Positions 1 to 10,799 of a stretch of DNA of 64,000 nt are shown in pieces. The notes beneath the pieces are model-generated. The model had not been told where the DNA came from. It ran no database searches and saw only the letters and a list, made by a program, of their open reading frames with translations. The translations under genes and the position numbers were made by a program. Origin of the DNA: Sparassis latifolia (Eukaryota > Basidiomycota > Agaricomycetes > Polyporales > Sparassidaceae); assembly GCA_018466975.1 (NCBI GenBank), contig CM031563.1, forward strand, positions 2,480,001 to 2,544,000, given 5' to 3'. Numbering within the stretch: position 1 is the stretch's first letter; each line of letters begins with the position of its first letter.

Positions 1-2
1 AT

Positions 3-1015
3 GGTTTTCGTGGCCTTGGCCATGTCGACTCGTGCAAGGATGTTCTAACGATTACGTTCAAAGTGGACATTTCAAAGGAAGGCGACGCAAATGCAACTAT
101 TGGCCGTAGATCGAAGAGACGGTCGCATCGGTCAGGAACAGAAGTCATCGAAAAGGTCTTCGAGGTAGAACTAGCTCAGGATAAGACCGCGTTCCGCACT
201 CGCAAAGGGGACACCGGAAGCGTGGTATGGCGGGCAAGGTACGCAATCACAGATAATTGTATGGTCGTACCCTTCCATATGGTCGCAACGACTTGGCAAT
301 CATCTAGTGTGGATTTCGCGCAACTGATACTGCGACAGTATCATACCCGTGATCCTCAGGCTCTCCTTAATCCCGCTTTTGTTTCCGAAACCCACATCCT
401 CGAGCTAGGGTGAGCTGCTTTTGCCTTGTCCACAACACATTGAGAACCACCAATGCTGATATTATCTGAAGAGCTGGCACCGGGCTACTGGGAATTGTCT
501 TTTCCTCGCTTGTGGCTCGCTATACTGTCACAGATATCGAGGCCTTAGTGCCCTTGATGCAGAAGAACCTTGAAAACAATCTGCCGAACTTCTCCCCTCC
601 CCCAGCCAAACATCCTTCTCAGTCTCGGAAGCAGATCCCGTACCGCCCCGGTGCGATAGTGACAGCAGAAGCGTTGGACTGGCAAACTCTGCTTACGGCG
701 TCTCCGTACCTGCGCCATTTCATTTGCCCGTTCGCACCTGTTGATCTTCTCCTCGTGGTTGATTGCATTTACCACCCATCCCTCCTCCCTGCATTGCTCG
801 CTACTATTGACTACTTGACTATCCCCAGCAAGACAGCCGTTCTGGTCGTGATAGAGTTGAGGGCGGAGAATGTTGTCCGAGAGTTTCTGGAGGGATGGTT
901 GAATCTCTCTCCAAACGGACTTTGGGAGATATGGAGTGTACCTGACGTGATGGAGGGTCCGTATGCAGTCTGGATTGGTTGGAAGTGTTTGCCATTAGCC
1001 GAGGGTCCCCCTTAG
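3..1015 (+). CDS. Protein-lysine N-methyltransferase, METTL21/EFM6-like (5' end uncertain)
   Basis: Class I SAM-dependent methyltransferase of the lysine methyltransferase family (Methyltransf_16), which methylates lysines on other proteins, typically translation factors or chaperones. Three exons splice cleanly: up to 238, 308-409 and 472-1015; introns 239-307 and 410-471 both have GT..AG ends. The joined protein reads GDTGSVVWRAS-VDFAQ and then LELG-AGTGLLGIV across the second intron. That rebuilds the SAM-binding glycine-rich motif I, which neither exon holds alone. Further along are YTVTDIEALVPLMQKNL (motif II acidic loop), LDW, and DLLLVVDCIYHPSLLP (post-I/motif 4). The frame is open from base 3 with no convincing initiator, so the N-terminus may lie outside the window. 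The family assignment is firm; the exact orthologue (EFM6-like) is inferred. Confidence 0.8.
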
Positions 1016-1208
1016 ACGAGCGCGCGAGAATGGATCCCTTGTAATGCTGCAGCAGAAAGATCATCAAAGGACGCCAAGCGGGCTAGCCCTGCAATATATC
1101 AGCAAGATACGAGGTTCAATTGGTACCGAAGAGTGTCAGTAAACTTGACATGCGACAGAGAGTACAGACTCGTCGTCGATAGCGAACGAACAAGACGCAT
1201 AACGATCG

Positions 1209-2120
1209 TCACCGTTTTCTCCGCAGAGTCTCACTTCTCCTCGACGCTTTCCCTCCAGCTCGCTCCGCCTTTTCTGTCTTTCTTCTCCCTTGCTTCATTC
1301 GCTCTGCCTTTCGAGCCGCACTGGTCTGATACTTAACATCCTTCGATTTAACGGTATTCTTGATCCTAGCTTTCGTTCGCTCGATGGGCCTCGTGTGTTT
1401 TGTCCTTGAATTGCCTCCCAATGAACTTCTCGTGTGACGCGTGCGAAGAATAGTACCGTCGGAATTCGATGGGTCATCTGTTGGATCGCCTGTGCGCTCA
1501 GCTTTGTCCGGGCCATGAATGAGGTCATCGGGGTCAAAGTCTTCTACGACGGTCACGGTCGCGACATGTTCATCATATTCATACTGTTCTTCTTGCCCAG
1601 TTTCATTTCTTGCACCGTTCCTGCTTCTGTTTGCAAGTCCAGTCCAATCTGTCTCACTGTCTTGGTCGTCTGGAGAGCATGAGTCACGCAGGCTAGATGA
1701 TTATGGAAAATTGAATTTACCTATATGGCCACCGTATGCCTTCTCCGTCTCCGCAGCATTCAGTGCTGCACGCTGGGCTAGCATGTGGCGTTGCTGGTGG
1801 GCGGATACGATTACACAGGGCAGTCGCGGGGTAAGCACACAATTCTCACCTCACGTCTAGCTTCCAACCGCACTTTCTTCTCTCTTTCCTGTGCCTTCTT
1901 CTTAGCGTCTTCCTTCTTCTGCAATTTTCTCTTGTGAAATCCGGTCAGAAATTCCCTAAGTAAACGTCAAGTGTCTGTATCTTCCAAACGATCAGTCCTT
2001 CGCGTACCTGCGAGCCTCGTCATCAAACACAACTTCCTTGACTTGCTCTCGTTTAGCACGCTTCTTCGCCGCCACAATAATGTGAGACTTTGTGAGGATT
2101 TTAAGATTCGAGGAAGCCAT
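1209..2120 (-). CDS. RRP17: Nucleolar protein, RRP17/NOP25 (nucleolar protein 12) family
   Basis: Member of the Rrp17/Nop25 family, nucleolar proteins that process pre-rRNA (5'-3' trimming of large-subunit rRNA precursors in yeast). Four exons on the minus strand: 2120-2008, 1955-1850, 1793-1721 and 1669-1209, with GT-AG introns of about 50-56 nt. The start MASSNLKILTKSHII leads into a basic stretch with VKEVVFDDEARR. The joined exons then give REFLTGFHKRKLQKKEDAKK and AQERE, followed by LAQRAALNAAETEKAYG, the usual family layout. The C-terminal half is acidic (residues around DDQDSETDW) and then Lys/Arg-rich, ending in RRSETLRRKR, a likely nucleolar localisation signal. It converges on the methyltransferase gene (~190 bp between stops). 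Family assignment rests on the FLTGFHKRK block and the start context. Confidence 0.82.
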
Positions 2121-2255
2121 GAGACGTATGTACGCCTCGGAAGCGCTTCCAACTGGGCGGTCCGGAATCTCTCTGTACCACCGCCACCACCACCACCACG
2201 TGATCGATCAGTAGTTTACTAACACCGCCGTCCTAAAATAGTGATTGTGGTTGAG

Positions 2256-3120
2256 ATGCGCCGCCGGCAAAACTCAACACTCGGCGCTTCCACGCTATCG
2301 TCTCTGCTCTCCGAAGTGGGCCAAGTCTTTCCCGAGCTGTTGCAGAGAGCACATGCTGCGCATCTTCTGGCGTTCCTCGTCTTATCCCGCGCTCTGCTGA
2401 CCTTCACTCTCCGTTCCTGAACACGGACATCATGAATGGCCCGTTCGCCGGTACAAGATTTGAACTTAATGTCAAACTCATAGGCCCATTCGTTTCACCG
2501 TCATCTATTACGTCGAGACCACAGAATTTTACGAGGTTCTGACATCGGAGTTCAAGTTGTATAGAGCCTGGCTCCCGTCCCGAAATATCTCCTCTTCGAC
2601 AATTCACTATCTTGTGTGGTTCTGTTCGCCAATAGAATGACATGAGCTGGATGTTGGCATTCGCACTTAGGTGATCATCAGTGGTATACATACAGCATCT
2701 CTTGTGTGTATCTCTTGTAAGTGGTGGTTTACACTTCGCGTCTCGTTTAGATTCATGTCTATCATCAGTGTCGCCACGGGCCGCATGCTCTTCTCGCTGG
2801 CTATCAAAACCAGGTTTTTTTTTAGTTTTGGTCACGCCTTACGCTTATCATGCTTACCTGAACTGAAGGCAATGTCATTGTCTCCCCTGACTGTTCGCTC
2901 GAGATAATCCGTCTATTCACGACGTTTCCCGGACGTCGATTGATGCAGGCCGGGAAGTCATCCTAACGGCGTGGCAAGGACTGCAGAGGCTCCAGATCTC
3001 ACCCATCGAACGGGAAGAAGTTCTAAACGTACAGGAGACCTTCCTCTCCCGCGTGGCGAGTAGCACCGCGGATAACTTCCGTTCGGTATATCCCATGCTG
3101 GGTGTGGTGTGTAATTCTCC
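2256..3120 (+). other. Unresolved coding signal between RRP17 and OPT genes
   Basis: I do not recognise a gene here, but several stretches look translated. From the ATG at 2256 one frame reads MRRRQNSTLGASTLSSLLSE and on to a stop at 2420. Another frame across 2410-2640, with a possible intron at about 2441-2511, reads PFLNTDIMNGPFAEFYEVL and then LTSEFKLYRAWLP. A third stretch near 2910-3110 reads IDAGREVILTAWQGLQRLQ and ETFLSRVASSTADNF, which is amphipathic and protein-like. I could not join these with convincing splice sites. It may be one multi-exon plus-strand gene, a decayed gene, or chance. It shares the divergent upstream region with RRP17. Confidence 0.25.
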
Positions 3121-3444
3121 TTCCGTGACGCAAGTTAGTTATTACTTGATCTCTAGTTGTCCGGATCATGTATAGCGCTCCAACGCAATCAGCATTGCAT
3201 GTTACGAGTGGACCTCGTGTGACTTAATGAATCGAGACATGCGGAGAAGTTCATCAATGGGGATGGTGGACGTGTGCTATCGTACACCTGGTCCGTTAGA
3301 CTTCAACGATAAGCCTAAGGCACGCCGTTCCGGAGATAATGCGATTGCTTACATGGTCCAGCACTGACTCAGAAGCAATAAAGGCCTTACTTCCCAGCTA
3401 CTTGACCCCGAGACGTGCCGCAACGCCTCTATCTCCAATCCCCA

Positions 3445-6400
3445 ATGGCGTCCGTCGAGCAGCAAAGCATCAGCTCCGGCTCCTTACAGGAGAAGGCGGA
3501 CGTCGAGAAAGGTGGTATGTTATGAACGATACTGAGATTCCAATTCCGAACACTAACGAGCGTCTGCAGCCGTCGATGTACAGCAAGTTAACGAATTCGA
3601 TGATCCCAATGTCGGCAAAGATGCGGCTTATTTCGGTCAGTTTGACCAAGTTGAAAAAGACTATTGATTGATGAATGCGTTCAGAGGAGGACTCTCCCTA
3701 TCCCGAGGTCCGTTCTGCCGTTGCGAACACTGATGATCCATCGATTCCCGCGAGCACGCTGCGGACGTGGGTCATTGGTATTATTTGGGCAATCATCATC
3801 CCCGGAGTGAATCAATTCTTCTTCTTCCGTTATCCGTCCGTGAGCGTCGGATCGGTAAGATTTTTTTACCTGTCCTATTCCCACAGTAGCTCAGTCATTT
3901 CTGTTCCAGTTTGTAGCGCAACTGATATCATTTCCGATGGGCCGTGCGTGGGCTAAGTTCATGCCGAGAGTGAAAATATTCGGTGTTTCCGTCAATCCAG
4001 GTCCATTTACTGTCAAGGAACACGTCTTGATCACGATTATGGCGGGCGTAGGAGCAGGCTCAGCGTATGCTGTGAGATTCCAGTTGACTACGTTTTGAAT
4101 CGTGCGCTAAAAGGAAAATTGCCTAGACTGACATTGTAGCTGTCCAACGTGTCTATTACAGTCAGACATATAATTTCGGATGTAAGTAGAGCTGTGCACT
4201 GAAGTCTCCGTTTTTTTTAAAATTATGTATTGGCAGATCAATGGATGGTGGTGATGAGTACACAGCTTGTCGGTGACGATCTCGTGTGCCTTGGCATGCT
4301 GTAAACATTTGACATCGTATCATCCACAGATCGGCTTCTCGATCGGGGGAATACTGCGCCGTTTCCTTGTTCAACCCTCTTCTATGAGTGAGCGAATTAA
4401 TTGCCTCTCTCTTAAGATGCTAACTCAGATGCACTCTTAGTCTGGCCTGCGAATCTTGTCACTTGCGCGCTGTTCAACACACTTCACTCTCAGCAGTATG
4501 CTGGCATTGGTAATCGTGGTGGCATCAGCCGTGAACGGTTCTTCTTCTTCGTCTTCCTCGGATCGTTCTGTTGGTATTTTTTCCCGTACTACATCTTCGC
4601 GGCTCTTTCGTATTTCAACTGGGTGTGCTGGATCGTTCCGAACAATGTTGTGGTCAACCAACTGTTCGGTTATAGCACTGGCCTGGTGAGGTACACGTTA
4701 CTATTAGTTTTAAACTGATGGGCTGACTTCTCTTTCTCCTGTCTGCTAGGGGATGTCTCTGATCACGTTTGACTGGGCACAAGTGAATCAATAATTGAGT
4801 TGGTTAAGGTTTACAGTAACTAACCAAATGAATCATAGATATCATACATCGGCTCTCCCCTTGCTACTCCTTGGTGGGCCGAAGCGAACATTGCTATCGG
4901 CTTCGTCTTCTTCTTCTGTAAGTCTTCATGATTCATTCCTTAGCCGAGTCTGACTTATTTCGCGGATCAGGGGTTCTCACACCCATTCTCCATTTCACCA
5001 ACGTCTGGTATAGCGCGTATCTCCCGTAAGCCTACCGTGTTTTTGGGGTATGTTCTATGCGTACCAATGACTTACTTTCAGGATGTCTTCGCGTACCTCA
5101 TACGACCGTTTCGGCCAGAGCTATAACGTCACGCGTATCACCAATGCCGATGCGACTCTCAACTTAGAGCAGTACAAGCAGTACAGCCCCTTGTTCCTGT
5201 CGACGACTTTCGCAATGTCCTATGGTCTCTCCTTTGCTTCGATCACGGCTACCATTACACACACCATTCTCTACTTCAGAAAGCAGATCTGGGTGCAGTC
5301 CCGCCGATCTATGCATGAGCAGCCCGATATCCACGCCCGTCTGATGTCCAAGTATCGTCAGGTACCTGAGTGGTGGTATGCTGTCATTCTAGGTGAGATC
5401 CTTCCAAATATCGCGCTGCGCACCTCTAAGTAGTACTTTCTTCAGTCGCTATGTTTGTCTTTGGTGTCATATCGATTGAGGTCTGGCACACTGACTTCCC
5501 GGTTTGGGCATTCGTTCTGAGCCTCGTTATCTGTATGTACCCACTCTCCATCTTCAAAGTACAGGGATTGATACACTTATCTCTAGCATTCGCGTATGTC
5601 GTTCCGATCGGTATGATCCAAGCCATCACCAACCAGCAGATCGGTTTGAAGTACGTCCCAGCCGATTTATTTCTTCTGGCGTCGTTTGCTCAATGTGCCA
5701 CACAGTGTCATTACGGAGCTGATCATTGGATATGCCCTCCCTGGAAGGCCTATTGCCATGATGATGTTCAAGACCTGGGGTTACATAACCATGGCACAAG
5801 CGCTCCAGTTTGCATCTGACTTCAAGCTTGGCCATTACATGAAGATTGCGCCCCGTCCGATGTTCTGGTCGCAGGTTGTCGCTACTGTGATTGCGGGAAC
5901 GGTCCAGCTTGGCGTACAGGCTTGGATGTTCACTAACATCCACGACATGTGTTCGCCCACGCAGTCAGACAGCTTCATTGTGAGTTAAATTGTGAAGCTT
6001 GATATCGTGAATCTGACTTTCATCCACTTGAAGTGCCCTTCGACTGAGGTATTCGGCACCGCATCCATCATCTGGGGTGTCATCGGACCCGTCAGGCAGT
6101 TCTCAAGTGGTCAGATATACTAGTACGTTGTCCTTGAGCATCTGGAAGCGGACGTTAGTCTTGACTCTCGACGTGGAATAGCGGTCTAATGTTCTTCTTC
6201 CTGGTGGGCGCTTTGTGTCCCTTGGGGGGATACCTGATCAGCCTCAAGTGGCCGAATTCGTTCATGAAGTACATTAACTTCCCCGTTATCTTCAGCGGAA
6301 CGGGTGCGATTCCGCCAGCCAGCGCCGTCAACTACGTTCCTTGGGCCATCGTCGGTTTCATCTTCAACTACGTTATTCGCAGGCGCCACTTTTCCTGGTG

Positions 6401-6742
6401 GACGAAGTACAACTGTGCGTGCAACGCGTTCCAGACGTCTTTGTCGGTTTCGTACTGACATTCGTCATTTCGTGGCAGACGTCCTGTCTGCAGGTTTGGA
6501 CTCTGGGGTCGCCGTCTCCGTCATCGTCATCTTCTTCGCGCTGCAGTATCCGAAGAACGGTACAATCGGACTAAACACCATCCAGAAGTGGTGGGGCAAT
6601 ACCGTATCGTTCACGAACGCGGACGGTCTCGGCACCCCTTACTTACCCCTCCCTTCTAGTGGGGCTTTCGGGTAAGTTCCTCTTCGAGATGTGGTGAGCA
6701 AGCTAACCGCTACTTTGCATGTCCAGACCGGGCACTTGGTAA
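3445..6742 (+). CDS. Oligopeptide transporter, OPT family
   Basis: Proton-coupled oligopeptide transporter of the OPT family, importing small peptides (or related ligands) across the plasma membrane. I place the start at 3445 (MASVEQQSISSGSL), with short exons 3445-3514, 3570-3635 and 3685-3854 and about 18 introns overall, all about 50-60 nt. Splicing rebuilds family blocks: FEEDSPYPEVRSAVANTDD, GVNQFFFFRYPSVSVGS, NPGPFTVKEHVLITIMAG, SAYATDIVAVQRVYY, QWMVVMSTQLIGFSIGG, RRFLVQPSSMIWPANLV, SYIGSPLATPWWAEANI, NQQIGLNVITELIIGYALPG and NYVPWAIVGFIFNY. Between these lie many hydrophobic segments (12 or more). The last intron joins GAFG to PGTW before the stop at 6740-6742. The reading frame is intact across all exons. 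Confidence 0.93.
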
Positions 6743-6877
6743 ATGTAACAACAGAGATCTTTCTACATATGGTGTACAATAAGCGGTCGGGTTGTAAGGT
6801 TGTCACGATAACATTGCCGAGTATATGACTGTAGTTGTACAACACAAATTCCACAACACCTTCGCCTTCTTCCGAAA

Positions 6878-7738
6878 TCATTGGCATACAGTTATGTCCA
6901 ACACGTCCGACACAAAGAGAGTCGATCTTTCCCGGCCAAAACGCGGCACGGGGCCGCCGCCACTGTCCTTGTTTTGCTCATACCACGGCGTGTCGTGGGC
7001 GAGCAACACGGTACGCGCGACAGCTCTGATAGCTTTCCAATGCGCGCTATCGTCTCCGCAGCCGCTGCCTTGTCGCCATGTGCGCACCCCAGCTTCCCGT
7101 CCGCAATCTGTGAGAGCCCGTGAGCGAGCCGCCAGTCGTGTGCGCTGTCCCCCGCCAGGTACACCCAGGCTCTGTCCGAAGTGCACGCGAGGAGGTTAAT
7201 ATACCCCGAGCAGTGTCCCTCCGCGTCCACCAGGTACAGACTGCCATCGCCGAAGAAGTCCAGGGCGCGAGGGAATGGGCCCAGCGGCGGCGGGCGCCCA
7301 CTCTGCTGTATTGAGGTACTTCGTGCGGTCCGCAGGGAGGAGGTCGCACCAGTGAATGGGCGGTGTCACCGACTTGGATGTGGTCAACATGCACGTGGGC
7401 CCGAGAGGCATACATAGGTGACCTGGGCAGGGTCACACCCGCCTTCTTCAGGGCCTCGGCCGCATCTTGGGGTACGTCGAGCACGAATCCCACCTGTTTC
7501 AGGCCGTGCACGATTACAGGCGGGAGACCCTTCTCCCAATCGCGGCGGATCCCCAGGTCGAATACAAGCTCTCCCGAGTGACAGAGTGGTACAGAATGAA
7601 GGCCATGTCCGGCAAGTAGCTGGTCTGTCCTTTCGTCGCATCTTCCAAGATCCACATGAGTGGAATTTGCAGATGCCCTGCGTCGAGTGCGGAGACGTCC
7701 AAGTACGGTTGCTGAGGAGCTGGTGTGGGAAGACTCAT
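6878..7738 (-). pseudogene. Metallo-beta-lactamase-fold hydrolase, multiply frame-broken
   Basis: Minus-strand remnant of a fungal metallo-beta-lactamase superfamily hydrolase. It starts MSLPTPAPQQPYLDVSALDA and continues to LPDMAFILYHS. The frame then changes at a small CACTC..CACTC repeat before GELVFDLGIRRDWEKGLPP. Later it changes again around VTYVCLS and HVHVDHIQVGD, the latter being the zinc-binding HxHxDH loop. From there it shifts to CDLLPADRTKYL, to ALDFFGDGSLYLVDAEGHCS with VYLAGDSAHDWRLAHG, and finally to VLLAHDTPWYEQNKDSGGG. Homologous protein text is present in order in at least three frames, without good splice sites at the changes. The stretch between the HxHxDH loop and CDLLPADRTKY also looks shorter than the family normally has. 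The fold call is firm. Decay is likely, but single-base sequencing errors could account for part of it. Confidence 0.72.
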
Positions 7739-7846
7739 TGTGTCTGCAAGATAATCCAGCAGAATTTCAGAGCATGTCATTCATTTGAACAACATACTAC
7801 TGACACTTAAGGACTGAGATTGCGTCACAGCTGAGGTAGCCTGGAA

Positions 7847-8860
7847 TTAGAAATGGTGATTTTGGAGAACTGAATTTATTCCAACTATCAACTCATTGCC
7901 AATACGACCGCGAAGAGAAATGGCCAACAGTACCTTGAACTTCTGGCCACTTGGATTCAGAGGGAAGGTCGAAGGGAGTATCGCTGCGACGATTGCGCAG
8001 GATACTTGGTCGCCGAATGACGAACGAAGATATTTGCCCCATTTGGAACTCGCCGCCGCGACATACGTCTGACGGATGCAGATCATGCGTACCCAGTTGC
8101 AGTTGGTCGCTGAACTTGAAACGGCCGAAGGAAGTTTCACAACCTGAGCATCTGAGATGGAACGGGCTGGGGGCTTTGTTACCACAGTTGTTGCTCCATA
8201 GTTTTCAACAGCGATGGCATCGCTTCCCACATCTGTGACACTAACCTGATATTGACGGTGATAAGTTGATGAGCCACAATATCATCAAATATTCACAGGC
8301 AAGTAGTACTGTACGAACCCATTAGATCAATTGCGGGATGTTGCGACACAGTAAGGTCATAACATAGCTGAAGCTTTGAACGGTGTAGTGTACACGCTAT
8401 ATGCACGACATCCCTGGCTTATTTCCATCGCCGCTACTCAACTGCTACTGGCCGCCACTAGCCGCCACTATGCAAATTTCTTTGCAGGCACATCTGTGAT
8501 AGGATACATTTGAGGTGAGTTTGTCGCCTTCCGAGTCGCATCCATACTACCAGGTCGATTTGCCCGAGAATGGAAGAATACATATGGCGCCTTTGTCGTG
8601 ATGCGAGGTCGTATGGGAAATTCGGCAAGAGGTAATCGATGACGGTCAAGACCGCGAGCAGACATACCTCAAGAGAACAAAAAGTGGAGGTTAGTAAGTA
8701 AATACTGTCGTCCATGGAATTTGCAGGCAGTGACTCCCGCGATGCGCACCATTGACATGAACGTTTTTGAATCGATGACAGCGAGAGATTAGATAACTGA
8801 GAAAGGGTAAAATGACACTCTCACGTCAATCATCATTATAATGGCTTGAGATTCATCACG
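7847..8860. other. Intergenic, only weak ORFs
   Basis: The longest open stretch (minus, 8230 to 7847) reads KLPSAVSSSATNCNWVRM and SSFGDQVSCAIVAAILPSTF. It has plausible composition, but I recognise no family and see no supporting splice structure. Two adjacent copies of GCCGCCACTA lie near 8451-8470. Confidence 0.2.
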
Positions 8861-9011
8861 ATTGACCGTCTCCGAGTCCGACTGGGCGAGGTATGCAGGC
8901 ACGTCCGCTCCCCGTCCCCGCGCTCGCCTCTTCATTCTTGACGGCCACCATCTTCCCCCGTCCTTGACGTGCTCACCCTCGTCGTACCCGCTATCGCACA
9001 CGTCGTCCTCG

Positions 9012-10769
9012 ATGCCCGGCAGGACGTATCCTGACCGAGTTCTCAACATAACTCACTTTCATCCCCCTCACGCTCCCCCTCACGTCGACATGTTACCCGA
9101 CGATCACTCCGCGACCTCTCCTCGAGTATCGCAAGATTTTCCAGCCGTATACCCCGCCCCATCGATACCCCCGCCATTGCACATCCATCACTATAATCTG
9201 CCGTCCTACAGAGCCAACTACATTCTTATCCCTCCCGGCCATCTTCACCTGTATCCCGGTTTACATCCAACTCTATCAAGTCCGCCATGGCCCCATCGTG
9301 CTCGTGTACAATCAGTTGTTCCAGTTCCGCCGCCGCCGCCGCCTCCGATCTTGCACAAAGTCTGGATCCTGGATTGTATGTCATGCGGAACCTTTTTCAC
9401 AAATAGAGGCATGAAGGTGAGTTTGCCGCTGTGTTATGTTACTCTACGTCACGCCGTCCGATTTATTTTTCACTGGCACGGAACTACGGTAAATCGTTTG
9501 TCTGTTCGAGTTACGATGAGGTCCCGGATGTTTACTTCGTCGGCCTACTTTAACGACTCCGTTCCTTCAGGAACTCTGTTTGGCTCACAGGGCCATCTGT
9601 TGCCAGTAACAATACTTCCGAGGTTATCAGAGAGCATGTACCGAGGATCACAAGCACACTGGGTTGAGCCTTACTTTGTGCTAGATTACTGGATCCGGCA
9701 GATCTTACTGCAAACACTAGGTTGATGTGTCGTCTGTATTTTGTGAGTTTGAGTGCTTGTGTATTCTTGGTCGAGAGACTGTTATTCAGACCTGTATAAT
9801 CAGGTGAACTCGATTATACGAATTTCTCCTCTCACCCGCCGTTTTCCCTTGCCAGTCGCTGACTTCTGCTATCGCTAGGCAGTCCTGCTTCTGCGGCCGA
9901 ATGTTCCGCTGTACTCAACTGACGCGCTCCCTATCAATTGCTCTGCCGATTCTGCTGCGCAGGATACCCCGTCGGCTGGATCTTCAACGTCTACCCTTCT
10001 GCCTTCCTCACAATCGATCGCCGCAGAGCACGTGCCCTCTCGGAGCTGCGAGTGTCTCACGCAGACGCTGTGCTGCCACGGCTGCGGGAGCTCTGTTGGG
10101 TACATGATCGTGATCCCGTGCCAGCGCTGCACGTCCTCGATCACCGCGAGCAACCGCGCGACGAACGGGCACCGTTTCGTGTTCTACTCGAGCGAAGTTA
10201 CCGCTGGCGAGCGGCGCTACATCACCGGTGAGCGTGGCGTGCTGGTGCATGGAGTTCCCAGATCGTATTATCGGCCACCGCAAGTGTTTCTCCCGCCCCG
10301 CCACTCGCGCGTCATGGTCCCCCCGTTGTACACGCCTCGCAGCTCGCACACGGATTACCTCCCTACGCCCCCGCCGGAGGTGGAGCACTCGTTCCCGAGC
10401 GATGCCTCCCCAGATACATCAGACGTCCCAGCACCCATCTCGCCTAGTCCACCATCTGATCCGTTCCCCGCTGACGCGGATACTCGTCCGCCGCACTCCA
10501 CCCCGCACAGCCCGCTCGTTTCCTCTCTTGCGAGTGCCCCTCCTCCGCCAGCTCCGCAGCCGCAAGCCTTGCGTGCAGGTGATGTGCTCTTCTGGCATCA
10601 CCTCGCGAGGAGTGGGGAGATCCCGGCGGTCGTCGATGATGCGCGCGCTAGAGGGGTCCCTGGCTCTGACGCGCACACTAAGTGGGAAGATGAGGCACGA
10701 GTGGGGGGTGAGCTATATGTCGAGACGGGACCTCGCAGAACGACCAAAGGCCTTGTCGCGGGCCGCTGA
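9012..10769 (+). CDS. FAM72: FAM72 homologue with proline-rich N-terminus
   Basis: Homologue of the eukaryotic FAM72 family (cysteine-rich, zinc-ribbon-like; human members bind UNG2). Two exons: the first to 9416, the second 9879-10769. The first ends HKVWILDCMSCGTFFTNRGMK and the second resumes AVLLLRPNVPLYSTDALP. Their join recreates the conserved RGMKAVLL..YSTD core. Cysteine pairs follow in CECLTQTLCCHGCGSSVGY and MIVIPCQRCTSS, then NGHRFVFYSSEV, all in the family's order. The N-terminal ~120 residues are Pro/His-rich and ahead of the conserved core. The first in-frame ATG I trust is 9012, though the frame is open back to about 8862. The C-terminal tail is Pro/Ser-rich with GDVLFWHHLARSGEIPAVVD. 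The intron of 462 nt is far longer than others in the window. The family call is strong; the start is uncertain. Confidence 0.85.
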
Positions 10770-10799
10770 CACAATCGACTCTGAAAATCCAAACGACCT

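Noticed and set aside
2404..2835. 143-codon ORF on the minus strand (MTKTKKKPGFDSQREEHAAR)
   Set aside because: No family, no splice support, and the opposite strand gives more protein-like text over the same bases.
8862..9011. Upstream extension of the FAM72 frame to 8862
   Set aside because: The frame is open but has no ATG before 9012. The Pro-rich text could be non-coding leader, so I used the first ATG.
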